From the NCBI GenBank assembly GCA_005408345.1, contig SEMN01000046.1:1268501-1332500 (forward strand): DNA of 64,000 nt, written 5' to 3'. Source of the stretch: Macquaria australasica. Its lineage: Eukaryota; Chordata; Actinopteri; Centrarchiformes; Percichthyidae. How positions within the stretch are numbered: position 1 is the stretch's first letter; each line of letters begins with the position of its first letter. The notes under the pieces are model-generated. The model was not told where the DNA came from. It searched no databases and saw nothing but the letters and a program-made list of their open reading frames with translations. Below, in pieces: positions 1-11,794 of the stretch. Both the position numbers and the translations under genes were made by a program.

Positions 1-807
1 ATGACCGGCAGCAGAGGGTCAAGTAAAGATAAAGATGTGAAGAAGGGGTGAATCCAGGCGGCAGAGGTTGAGATCAGTACAGAGCTGGTATGAAGAGAGT
101 AGAACAGAGAGGGGACAGATGCCGTGGGAATAAAAAAGAGTGAGATGGATGGATGAAGAGCGGGAAGGCTGGGGGGGAGATGTCTCTCAAGGACGCTGTG
201 GTGTGATAAAGTGTCTCATTAGTGAAAGCGGAGCTGCCTTAATGCGGCTGTAGCCCTGGGAAGACATGACACCACAGAGCACTGACAAAGGGCTGGTTGA
301 GGTGAATTTACATTTGGGTATAGCTGTCACTCTTCACTGTGTAATTTCAGCATAATTATTAAAACCTTTCAATACCCTACCTCCTTACAAGAAATGATTT
401 TTCTCCAAAAGGTTAAATGAAACTTTTTTTTCCAAACTGAACAGACTGAAGACATGTTAAAATGATTTGTAATTTAATAGAGTAGAACATTGATTACAGT
501 TTTGACAAGTTTTGATTATCCTGCAGTCAGTTCAGTAAAATTACCAAACATTTACAAATTACATCTTCAAAATACTACGGTTGTCTGGTTTACTTGAAAA
601 ATAATCAAAGGACTAATAAGTAATGAAAATAATTGTATATTTATAGTAGCGACCATAGAACAAAGTCAATTAAAAACATATACATATTTCTATATTGTGC
701 TACTGCTACTGTATATATCTGTCACTGCTGGACTTGGTAAGCTACAAGGCGCAACTTCCATTAGCCTGCACTATAAGGGCTTTCTCTGTTTCTTTGGTTT
801 TAACCAG
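1..807 (+). other. abhd17a intron (3' part)
   Basis: No coding exon is visible. The first 300 bases are GA-rich and the rest is AT-rich. It is bounded on the right by the abhd17a acceptor at 805-807. Upstream abhd17a exons must lie outside the window. Confidence 0.7.
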
Positions 808-987
808 GTATGGCATTAGCCCAGAGAACATTATCCTGTATGGACAGAGCATTGGTACAGTACCCACTGTAGACCTGGCATCGCGGTATGAGTGTGCTGC
901 CGTGGTTCTTCACTCACCTCTAACGTCTGGCATGAGAGTGGCCTTTCCTGACACAAAGAAAACATATTGCTTCGACGCTTTCCCCAA
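808..987 (+). CDS. abhd17a: abhd17a penultimate coding exon
   Basis: The exon starts after ttttaaccag and ends before gtaagt. One base completes an upstream arginine codon and two bases (AA) are left for the next exon. It encodes YGISPENIILYGQSIGTVPT and runs on to CFDAFP, including the nucleophile elbow GQSIG. Confidence 0.95.
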
Positions 988-2569
988 GTAAGTCTCTCTT
1001 TGTACCCTTTTCAACAAGTCACTCTCTCTCAGCCTCAAATATACAATGTTTGACACTTTTCTATATTTTATTGTTTAAATAGAAATGAAAATTAGATCAG
1101 TTAAATGTGTTTTTTGCTATGATTTTAGTGTCTTTTCTTGGTTAGAGTGCAGATATCATTTGTATTTTATTTTCATAGGTGTGAGAAGGTTATCCACATA
1201 CTGTTAAATTTCAGAGATGTTTTGCAATGTTAAATTAGATCTGCAGCATGCACTGCGAGTGCTTATTCACGCAATGCTTTTTAAGAACAGGACAAAATGG
1301 GTATTAATAAGCCATTAAAATGGTTAAAGTTAAAGTAGTAATATTGCAGAAAACAGGTGGCTGGTTGTGAAAAAGTACTTTTTGGCCCTGTACTTGTCAG
1401 ATATTCTTTTAATCCTTCATATTCAGTTATAACCTCCTACTCTGGAGAGATTTGGTGCCCCACATTTGTGTGCGATTGTAATGTGGGTGTTCACTGTTAC
1501 GTGTTGTTTTTTTTTTTTTTCAAACCTTGGCCACTAAACATTTCCCTTGGTGGTACAAACAACGCAGAGCAGTGCTATCATTAGTGAGGCTCTATCCCTT
1601 CTGTTCTTGTTGTCAGTTTAGTTTTAGAGTCTGATGAAGGTCAATAGTAGCCAACACCAGCATTTACGCAGAGTCTAGTCCCAGATGGTACAAGTGGGAG
1701 AGGAGCAGAGGTGGTAGGAAACCAGGGAATGCCTTGCTGTGTGTGTAGTGAGCTGAGAAAGCCTCCAGTGTTCGCCTGTTGTTCAAACTCAGAGTGGGCA
1801 GCTGGCATCCCTCCTCTCTCTCTGTGGATCTGTCTGTGTGTTTCTCTACAATTTTCTGTGTAAAATATGTCCATATTCTATGGGATGATGTGATTTATAA
1901 TTTTAAGATTTGGCCATTATGTGCTTAACTTTACTGTGGCTGCGATTATTTAGCAATCGCAATTTGCACATATTATCATTTATCTGCACCCAGGCAATAA
2001 AACCATTATTTTTCAGTCAGTGGACTTCTACACATGGTTCTGTTTTTGCTAAACAAAAATAATAAGACCAAAATATTATGTTAGTTTAAAAGCAGTAAAT
2101 ATGTTTTAGAGGCTATAACAATTTACTGTAGCAGTCCAGACAAAAGTGAAGCTTCACCGATCCATTAAGATACTCCTTTTTAACAATGTATTTTAGCCAC
2201 CATGATCACATCACTATTAACGTGACCTGTGCAATCTGCTTTCAGATCTTTTACAGAGGTGATAATATTGATAAGTAAATCATCAATTTCATAAAAAAAT
2301 CTACCTTCTTTTTTTTCTCATTCCCCCTTTTTCCTCTTTTTAGCATTGAGAAAGTGTCCAAAATCACATCCCCGGTGCTCATCATCCATGGGACAGAGGA
2401 CGAGGTGATTGACTTCTCCCACGGCCTGGCTCTGTTTGAGCGCTGCCCCAAGGCTGTGGAGCCCCTCTGGGTGGAGGGAGCGGGACACAACGACATTGAA
2501 TTGTACAGCCAGTATCTGGAGCGCCTGCGCCGCTTCATAGGACAGGAGTTGGCAGTGCAGCACGCCTGA
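808..2569 (+). CDS. abhd17a: abhd17a, alpha/beta-hydrolase protein depalmitoylase (3' part, two exons)
   Basis: Two coding exons, 808-987 and 2344-2569, join in phase to give the last 134 residues of an ABHD17-family serine hydrolase (about 310 residues in human). The family removes palmitate from cysteines of membrane proteins such as N-Ras and PSD-95 at the plasma membrane and endosomes. All three catalytic residues are visible: serine in YGQSIG (codon 848-850), aspartate in HGTEDEVID and histidine in GAGHND. Paralogue choice rests on remembered human sequences: TVDLASRYECAAVV, CPKAVEPLW and DIELYSQYLERLRRF fit ABHD17A better than ABHD17B or C. The N-terminal cysteine-rich membrane-targeting exon lies left of the window, so this is a window truncation and not a broken gene. 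It converges with rgl1. The frame is intact and the splice sites are canonical (cag acceptor, gtaagt donor). I am very sure of the family and fairly sure of the paralogue. Confidence 0.95.
988..2343 (+). other. abhd17a last intron
   Basis: A 1356-bp GT-AG intron between the two abhd17a exons. It has a poly-T run near 1507-1520 and a T-rich polypyrimidine tract before the acceptor. I see no gene in it. Confidence 0.85.
2344..2569 (+). CDS. abhd17a: abhd17a last coding exon with stop
   Basis: The acceptor is a long T-rich tract ending in tttttag. The first base completes Asn (AA+C), followed by IEKVSKITSPVLIIHGTEDE. The exon carries the catalytic aspartate and histidine, and TGA lies at 2567-2569. 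The C-terminus reads QELAVQHA. Confidence 0.96.
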
Positions 2570-3221
2570 CCATCACCACTAGGATCAACATCGACATCAG
2601 CATTACCATTTTTCCTGGCCCACTTAAAGCTTCATCTCTCTGTGTGTCCATGAGTCATCCAAACCGTCCCTCAGTGCTTTGTTTTCGGGGCACAGTATCC
2701 CTTTAATGGACCGTGGATGGATACGACATGGAGAAAAGATGTGTGTTCATAAAGTGTGTGAGTGTTAAAGACTTTGTCACAAACTGCATATTAGACTGTT
2801 TTGTTTTTTTTAGCAGTTAGTTTAACAGTACAGCTGCCATGTGTCATGTGGCAGCAGATAAATTCCTATGCTGTGCAATACTATGGACAGTGTCCACAGG
2901 AAAAAGACTTTAAATGATAAGGAGATCGAACAGAACAACAAACTGATATGTAATCATGTAGGTCAATTATGTTGTGGTCCACGTGAAAAATTCCTGTCAA
3001 TTTTCCAGCCTATTCATAGAGTTGGTGTGTTAACCCAAGTTAAATGGATAATGGTGAAGCATGGGAAACACCTTCTCTAATGTTCTTTTGACATGTTGAG
3101 GAATATTTTGGTTTTCTAATCACCTATTAAAATAGCAAACAGGTTTGTAACTAAGTTCTCTACGTTGAGTTTTATTAGTAACACCCGTACAATCTAATGC
3201 AATCCAGTTTTAAAGCCCTAT

Positions 3222-3227
3222 AATAAA
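3222..3227 (+). terminator. candidate polyadenylation signal of abhd17a
   Basis: This is the first AATAAA on the + strand after the abhd17a stop, about 650 bp downstream. Other AATAAA copies occur further on (for example 5676-5681), so the real 3' end is uncertain. Confidence 0.35.
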
Positions 3228-6200
3228 TCCTGTTTAGAGTAGTTGATTTAACTGTGTTCTTATTTTGTAGTGATTGGCTGTGTTGCATTGGACTGCATTA
3301 TATTAAAAGGTGTTTCTAATATTCTATCCCCTCATGCATGTACTACATGCATACATACACATACATGGAGATGAATTTTAATTTTGCGTGTTAAATGTTT
3401 TTTTTTTTTTCGCTGTACTGAACATTTTGCTCAGGTAACCCTCTTTTAGACATTAGGGTCAGTGTGTTCCACATTTGTTTGTGTCTTTTTTTTTTTTTTT
3501 TTTGTTTTGTTTTGTTTTATATGCACTCAGCTAAATCTCCTGAGATCCTTTGAGCAAAGATTTCTGAAAACATGTTCATCCATTTTTTTTAAATCTTTTA
3601 ATTCTAACTAAGTGATGAACCAAACTATGATCCCAGAACTTGAGGTACAGACCAAACCGGGAGTTTGGTGAGCCGTTACACCGTTAATGTTTTCTTTCTT
3701 GTTCCACTTGAGTTTCCTTTTCCTTCCTTTCCTTTTCTTCGGTCTTCTCTGCACCCAATCTGTACCCCCCAGTAGCGGAGTGGGACTGGCTGTGTTAAAG
3801 AAGGACAGAAGTTCAGGAGCCTCAAAAAGAAAATACCTCCAGCTCCTTCATTTAGTGGCATGTCTGAGAGTCTGTTAGCCCTGTCCACTTTGTTTCAGCC
3901 TTGCTCGTCTTGTTTATGTCTCTCACCAGTAGGTCACAGATGTCAGCGAAGTTCCTGTTTCCCTCAGTGTCTGGAACAGAGAAGCAACACTAAAATTAAA
4001 CAGGCCTCAGTTTCCTACCTCCAGCCTGTTTTTTATCTCCTTCTGTCTTTATTTATTTAATGCCGTCTGACGGCCATCTTACTCATTTACACTCCATCTC
4101 GAGGGGCAATTTTGTCTATTTGAGTAGTGAATGAAAACTTCACTTTTGCAGTCAAGTAATTTATGATTGTTGACAAAAACAAATGTTTGACATTTTAATG
4201 GTTGATGAGCTTCACATTCTTATTAATGAACATCATTCCCACCCATATACAGATAAGCACAGGAAGAGATGTTTTGTCACAATATTATGCAGCGCCGTGG
4301 TCCTTTTTATTTGTTTTACAGCTTTAACACTAAGAAGCTCTTCTGAAGGAACTGACACTTAAACATTAGAGGTCAGACAGGTGGACAACGTCTTGGCACA
4401 TTTATCGTCCAACATGATGACAATACTATTCCACTATTTTTCTGTGCTACATGTAAAAACAGACAGCAAATAGGCTGTAAGTGAAGAATATCCCTTTAGA
4501 AGTCTTTCCTCTCTGGTTTACAGTCTTTCATCAAGAACTGCCTATAACATTTGTCTGTTTGTCCATGCAGACATGTTCCACATAATAGTTAAGCATTTCT
4601 ACCTATTAGAGGCATAATGTCTTGGTAACTCTATTGATTTTACTACACAGAATTGAGTGGTACAGCACATTTTCTAGCTGCTGGTGTTATTTTTGTAACA
4701 ACTGAAAACTGTCTCAAACATGTATTGCCCTTATGTTTTTTTTTGTTTTTTTTGCGCTGATTATTTAGGGAAATATCACTAACCAATATACAGTAAAAAA
4801 ATTGAGCCATTTTGCTGCAAATGCCGTCATTCTTGTGGTGATATTGTAATCAGTGTACAAAAAGAACTGGTACAAGATTATATCAGCTGGCTGTCTGACT
4901 CAAAAGATAAATCTTAATCCCTTCCTTTTCACTGCCTATTTTAGATCCACCGCACTCCATCGTGACAAAATCCCTTCGTTCTCACAGAGGAGTTTCCTCT
5001 GAGTTGATTTACATGAACCTCAGACTTTTGAGTGTTTCACTTTAAGCTTTTTAGTTGAAAGTGAGATTTTGTTTTTGAAGTGAAGTCGGGATTTTCAGGT
5101 TTTCTTGTGTATGTATGAACCAAAGTGTAACTTTTTTTTTTTTTTTTTTTTTAGCGCTTTACCCAGTATACCTGCTGTTTATGTTGGTATCTTCGTAACC
5201 AAAGCAGCCATGTTTAAATCTCAGTTCTTTTGTTAACTTTTTATTTGTCCATGTAGATGGTCTGATCTCTTTCTAAATAATTATGTTTTACCATATCATG
5301 TTTAGTTTCAAATATGCAGCAACAGAGTTTCAATAGCATATATTACAAAGTTGTGGGTGTTTTTATTTTATTTTTTCAAGCTGTTAAAATGTATTATTTG
5401 TGGAGGAGTACAACTAAGCAATACAGCAAAGCGGTGAGTTTGTGTTTTTAAAAAAAAAAAGTGTGTGGGATGGTGAAAGAACAATGACAGCCGAGCTTCA
5501 AGCAGATAAATGAAAAGCTTTTGTTTTTGTCTTTTATTCAAATGTTTGGACTTCTGGTGTAACATCTGTGGGTATCACTTTTGTCATCACATCCAATGTT
5601 TATTATACTGACTAATTTTTAGTTTTTAAAGATTTTGTCCTTTTTTTTTCAGAGAATTAAAGAGAATAAGAAGTTAATAAAACATAATCAGAAATTGATA
5701 ATTATCATGACTCTTTTCCTCTTTTTGAAGCTATTTCTTCCATCCAGGTGTCGTTTCATAGTAAATATGTGCTCTAATCTCCGAGAGAAGAGCCTTTTCT
5801 ACAGAAATCGGTGTTACGTGTGTCTCATTCAGTCCCTGATTTTCCACTCATGGCAGCTCTGGCACTCAGTGAATAATGACCTGCCTGTAGTGAAAGGCCT
5901 CACGGGGCCAGGCGAGACAGATCCAAGAAAGGCTCGGGTGAATAATTGGCTGATGAGTAAATGAGTCTTTAATTGCCTGGTGTGTGTTTCTTTCTTTTTT
6001 TTTTTCTTTCTCCTGTGTAGAGTTGTTGTGTGTTGGGATGGGCTTGTTATCATCTGTGCCAAAAAGGGTTCAAATGATGTGTTTTAATTAAAGCAGTACA
6101 AGGACTCAGGTCTGTCCCAGCCTCCCCTCACTGTCTGCCACCATGTTGAGTTGTGGGGAAACGGGGACAGATGGATCGTAAGCTTCGCTCCCCCTCCTCC

Positions 6201-8470
6201 CCCTGAACGCACGCACACTTATGCCAGCTCTTTTTCAATGGACTGCATAAACAATCTGGTGTCCCACTCAAATGCTCTTATGGATTAAAAGCAGCTGCAG
6301 CGGCACATCCCCCTGCGTAAGGCAAAGTTAGTGCAGTCTGACCTACTGCATCAAACACAACCACACACAAGTGCACTGACTTTCACGCAGCACAACAACC
6401 CTTTTATATCATATATCAAAGGATTGTGGATGTGCCGGCCGGATCTCGACAACAGAAGACTTAAAACAAGACTTGTGAATCAGAGAGCTGTGTTTGAATG
6501 TTCTCAGCTTGAGAATTGTAGTTTGGTGACCATCTCGACTATACTGTATATCAGTCTGAGAGATAGAGAAACACGTACAGGCCGACGTATTTCCATCAGA
6601 TGCCGATATGGCTTTGTTTAACCACAGAGTATAAAGGGCCTGGATGAGGAAAGAAAAAAAGGCTGAAACACAGTCCTGCACATTTGCATGTTGACCTGAC
6701 TGTAACACAAGTGCTGCAGGTAACCTGGAAAGACCGTGACTGCTTAGACAAATGGACACACGCTAAGAAAACAGTGCTAAAAAGTGTATCAAGCAAAGGT
6801 TTCTGGGTAAAAAAAAAAAAAAGTCATTATTTTGTCTAAGTCTTTGTTCTTTACCAAATGTATTGTCATTTAAATATTTAACAACAGAATAATTAATAAT
6901 ACCTTTTGGTTAATCTTTTGGCAGCCTTACATGATCCATAATAGTAGACCATTGGTCAACTACCTCAGCCCTTGATCAGTTTTTAGGACATTAAAGAACA
7001 TACTGAATGCATATTTTCCAAAGCATGATACTTCTAATGAGAGCACATTTGCCCCTTTCTTACCTCATAACTCAATTTCTCGCATACAAAGACTCACACG
7101 CACAAAGAAGTTAAGATTCATAAAATTCAAACAAAGCTGAGATAATACACATTCTTCCATATGGCTGACTAGACCGGAATGTAAACCCAAATGTAAAGGG
7201 TTTAGACACTGCATGTCTCGTTTAACTCTACGCCTGACATTTGTTTAGGACTAGCAGTCACTTAATGTAACTGGAATTGTATTTCCTGAGTACACAAAGT
7301 TAGCTCTTAAACTGCTCTCCAGCTCATCTGATTGAGACCTGATAACATATAGTAACCATCCACTAAGTGCATCATTAGCCATTAGCCCACCTAGACAGAG
7401 ACAGGTTTGTACTGGATGTTTGTATATCTGCAGCCCAGAGACCGTCAGCGAGGCTGCCTGGCTGATATTACAAAGCAGCATGTGGAGGGGGACAAAACAA
7501 CAAAGCTGGAAGGAAAACACAAAATTGGAGTGTACTGCATACACACATACTACTATAATATCTTCCTGCTTAATCATTAATCAAAGAGTCGCCAGGATGT
7601 AGATGAGCTGTGGCCTCTGATGAAACGATCTCTCCAGCATTCAAAAGGAATTGCAGCATGCAAGCTTCCTCACATAGGTTAGGAACATTCAGTATTGTGA
7701 TGCGTATTTATTTGAGGCTTGTCTGCTGAGTTTATATCTTGCTTTTCTTTCGCATTACCATTCTTGCAGAGCATCTTTTTGCCCCGTGCATTATGTAGAT
7801 CCCACTGATGGTTTATCTGCTGTCTTCTTTGGCATGGCATGGCGGATTCTAATGCGCTTTCCTCCTTAATGTTGTTTTGTTTTTTGTGCTTGGACTCACT
7901 CGGGGAGCACGCTCAAGCACAGGGCCTTTTATGTCAAACGTAATTGCATATCCGCTTCTAGCAATGCACGGTATATGTAACTGATATTGTTATTTTGTGT
8001 TTTGATTTTATTTTTATTTTATTCTTTTTTTATTGGTTTTTCAAAAGGATAAAGTACACCTAAGACAGGACAAGAACAGGAACTAACAGATAGAGTGTTA
8101 TATACAGTATATATTCTACATGATATATATCATATGTACCAAATAGTACATTATATTATATGAACTAAATAATACCTCAGATTATACAGGTCATATAGTG
8201 CATTGTTTGTCTGTCCCTGAGGTGAGAGGCCATTTTTTGTACCTGGTTCACATGGCTGTGAGACGAGGCTTGCTCACTCTCATGAACTAGTGTGTCACAT
8301 TAGCAGTCACACAGGAAAAAAGCTCTGTCTTTGCTCTTCATGCAGAGTGACCACCTGTTGAAGTGTGCTCACTGTTACCATGTCTCCCAGCCTTCCCTGG
8401 TCACCCCCATAAAGCAGATGAAGCTGACCTGATCTGTGCGCACACAAACACTTGTTGTGGTCAATTAGGA

Positions 8471-8809
8471 CAGTGGTTTGAAACCTTTTTAGCTTCTGAC
8501 CCCTTAAAATGGATAAATGTCTACTCATGACCACTTATCACATGGTCTTAATGTGGACGCGAGTTGTGAGTTCAACCAAAGAAGGATCTTTGCTTCTCAA
8601 ATTGTTTGATTTAAATGACTTTTGGAGGCATAAAGAGGTACAAGTTTCCAGTATTATGCTAGGAAATACCATAAACTAAAGAAAAGTGAGAAAAGCTAAA
8701 CATAATTTTGTTTGTTTTTTCCTTTGTTACCCCTTTAATCACCTTGTGGCCTCTCTGATTTATCCTGGGACCCCTTGGCAGGTGCTGACCTCCAGGTTGG
8801 GAACCACTG
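8471..8809. mobile_element. non-autonomous hAT (Charlie-like) element with 8-bp target duplication
   Basis: The left end starts CAGTGGTTTGAAACCT and the right end, reverse-complemented, starts CAGTGGTTCCCAACCT, so the termini are inverted. The element is flanked by a perfect 8-bp direct repeat AATTAGGA at 8463-8470 and 8810-8817. An 8-bp duplication with a CAGTGGTT... terminus is typical of hAT/Charlie transposons. The 339-bp body has no transposase frame, so it is a MITE-type copy. Confidence 0.85.
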
Positions 8810-9880
8810 AATTAGGACATTGGATTGACTTGCATGAATTCACTGGGGACATAACCAGAAACCCCAACACTGACCTTCTCAACCTTAATAATTGTGGTGA
8901 CCAGCTTTTTGTCCCTTAATATTTAACGTACAAGCGTGAGAGTGGTATCAATCCTCTCAGCCAAATCCTTCTCTTTGTTTTAGTTTGTGTTGCCTCTCTT
9001 GCAGTAATTGCTGTGAACAATGTACAGTATGCTTGTTTTGCTCTTTGATTTTGTCATTATCATTTCATGTTTGAAGATTGAATGAGACTACAAGGCTCTT
9101 GGATTTTTTCACTTGTATTTAGTTGTTGTTGTGCCTGTTGGTTGAATGTCTTGAAACAATGAAGCAAACTCAACTAAGACATGTATAAATATATAAAATA
9201 CATACTTTAACACCATGTTACCTGGCTTAAAAATGCACTTATTTTCTTTCATTTCGATTACTTGTGGCTGCTGAAGTAGTACATTTCAACAGACTCCTGA
9301 TTTTATGGATAAGAACAAGTTCACGTGTTTTGTTGTGTTGAACGAGGTTGAAAGTCAATGGCTTGTAAAAGAAAGTTATGTTTCCTCTGTTTTTATGTTT
9401 TAAATGAATTACTGTGAATGTCAAAAATGCCTTTGTCTTTGAATTCCTGGAAAAGCGTTTGACCAACGCAGCAAAGCCAGTTTCAGGAAAGGAAGGTCGT
9501 GACTGCTGCATTCAAGTCAGCAGAAATGTCTTCCACTCAGCAAAATAACTTGGGCTCTGTCCAGAACAGCCTCTGGTCCTTTAATTGATAATGTCAATCC
9601 TAACAGCAGTGAGCATGTTGTCCATCACAGCACAAGGGTAAATAGACAGATGGAGAGCTGCCTGCATCTATCCAATGAAAAATCTTTGTGTACAGTTTGT
9701 GTAGTCAGATAGATGTGCTTTAAAATAGCAAAAAAAATACAATGGACATAGAAAACATCACAAAACAGAGTTGTGTTTTAACAAAACTATGATAATTAGA
9801 TGTTAGAAATTATACCTACTTGTGGTTTCAGAGCGTTCGTCCAAAGATAAGAGGGAATCAAGAACACACAGGGCAACAAT

Positions 9881-11606
9881 CATAATAATGATAATAATTT
9901 ATTTATTCAGGTAGAGGAAGAGTCTTTGGCAGTGAAGAACACAGGAACCAAGGGTGATTTAATGAGAACATTTTAAAGTGAAGTGCTGCATGGAGATAAA
10001 TGACTGGGCCAACTGGGCCATTAACACAAGTCCAACAGTGAACCAGTTCTCCCAGGGGGGATGTAATGTGGCACAATGGCATGACATTGGAAGATCTGCA
10101 GAAATGGACTATAACTGGAATAAAAAAATGACTCGAGTGTTTATCTGCAAATGTGTGGCTGTTATGTGACAGGTGATAAGTGTTGATGATGCTGCTGTGA
10201 AACTATGATGGTGCTGGAAATGTGGAGTGAGCCCATGAGACAAACAGATGGCTGTTTACTGTGCGAAGAGGTGTTTGCTGTCCCTCAGTACAGATTTCCA
10301 AATGTATCACAGTAAAATCTGGCACTGGCTTTTTTTTTTTTTAATGACACTCTGAATTTGTTAACTTTTAAAAATCCTCCATCACTCTCCAATCTGGCAT
10401 ACTTTTCTAGCCTGAACTGTGATACAAAAACATATAAAAAGCAACAATTACAAACAAAAATAGTAATTCATTTAGTGAAGAGGGAGAAAACCACTTACAG
10501 AGCGGCTTTCTCATTCTTCTGTATTCACATCCCATTGGCATCTCCTACCAACTGACAAGTGCAACTCTATAGTTCATATAATGAAGGGCAATGAGGCATC
10601 GGTTTGAGACACTTTGCATGGTGTTTTCCATTCCAGGAAGTCAGTTCCCTCCTCTTCTCTGTTCTTGTGCATCTATTATCTTCTTTGTTTTTTTTCCCCC
10701 AAACAAGTCTGAAAATGCGAGGATGTGAGGAAACGTCTTTCTGGATTAGAAAGCAGCACAAACTTAATCTCTACACCCTAAAGATAGGGCAGGTAAGGCC
10801 ATTTCAATATTTGCCAATGACTTGTTAAAACCAAGTAATGGAACCAATCAGAATGCATGAAACTCTGCATTCGTCACACAGCTCACAATATGGGAGGGGC
10901 ATAACACACACACACAGTGCACACTGTGCACGAGCAGGACATGGCAGCTAAACATGCCCTGGCTAGGGAAAATAATGGCATCACAGCTCCTGTCAATCAA
11001 TTAATCAATATCATTCAGAATACTGTCAGAGGTCCATTCATTCATCGATAAAGGCAACAGGACTTGACACTCTCCTTCTATTCCACCATCCATCTCCTCT
11101 TTCTGCATTCATCACACTTCTGTTACCAGAAAAGTAGATTTTCAGCTACACAGACGTCACAGGACAAAAAGAAGTTCATTCAATATCAGAATACTGTTGG
11201 AGGTCAGGAGTTTGGCTGCTCCCATAACATGTGCAAAAACCTGTTGTTGTAAAGAGTGGTGGCCACTTGGGGTCGCTGTTTCACTCTGTCACAGACATCA
11301 CTAGTCAAAAGTCAAGTCCCACTGGCACAGCAGTCACACTACACACCTATGTTCCATATTAAGGCTGGGCAAAGGGCTGAAAGGGACCAGGAGGGATGGC
11401 ACAGTTCAGGGTGAGACGCCACTGGCAAGATAAGAGTCAAAGCTCTTAAAGAGTCTGAAAACTCACTGGGATCCATCAGTGCTCCTCATCCATTTATCCA
11501 TCCAGCCTCTTCATCTAGAAGCCAACAGTTCACACCAAGGTCATGCTTTGTATCGTCCTGGATTAGTGGCGTAAGGGCAAACCGCTGGGTCACTGCAGTT
11601 CATGGG
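9881..11606 (-). other. probable rgl1 3'UTR
   Basis: This lies between the rgl1 stop codon and the candidate polyadenylation signal. No other gene is visible. The extent is inferred only from the signal position. Confidence 0.5.
9898..9903 (-). terminator. candidate polyadenylation signal of rgl1
   Basis: TTTATT here (AATAAA on the minus strand, with an overlapping second copy at 9902-9907) is the first canonical signal I see downstream of the rgl1 stop. It implies a 3'UTR of about 1.7 kb, covering 9.88-11.6 kb. Confidence 0.5.
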
Positions 11607-11794
11607 TCACAGAGTGACCTTGCTGAGTCTAAGCGACAGGCTGGAGCGGTGCTGGGTGCGTGGGAGTGTGGAGCTACACCGGCTTCGCAGCTGGACTGTC
11701 CGACCCGCCGAGCCTCGCACCCGCAGCAGGAAGTCAAAGTTAGCTGAGGTGTTCATGGCGTAGAAGACATTGGCGTTGTCTGGGATCACCAGTT
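11607..11794 (-). CDS. rgl1: rgl1 exon 18 (last, stop TGA)
   Basis: 188 nt. ELVIPDNANVFYAMNTSANF ends the RA domain. The basic tail QLRSRCSSTLPRTQHRSS is followed by LSKVTL and TGA at 11609-11607. Acceptor tctttcag. Confidence 0.96.

Larger units (their letters stand above)
2570..9880. other. abhd17a 3'UTR and intergenic DNA
   Basis: No coding exon is recognisable on either strand. The left part should be abhd17a 3'UTR. T-rich runs occur near 3400, 3487-3503 and 5130-5151. The segment contains the hAT-like element at 8471-8809. Short open frames here (for example 5635-5964) lack splice context and protein similarity. Confidence 0.7.
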
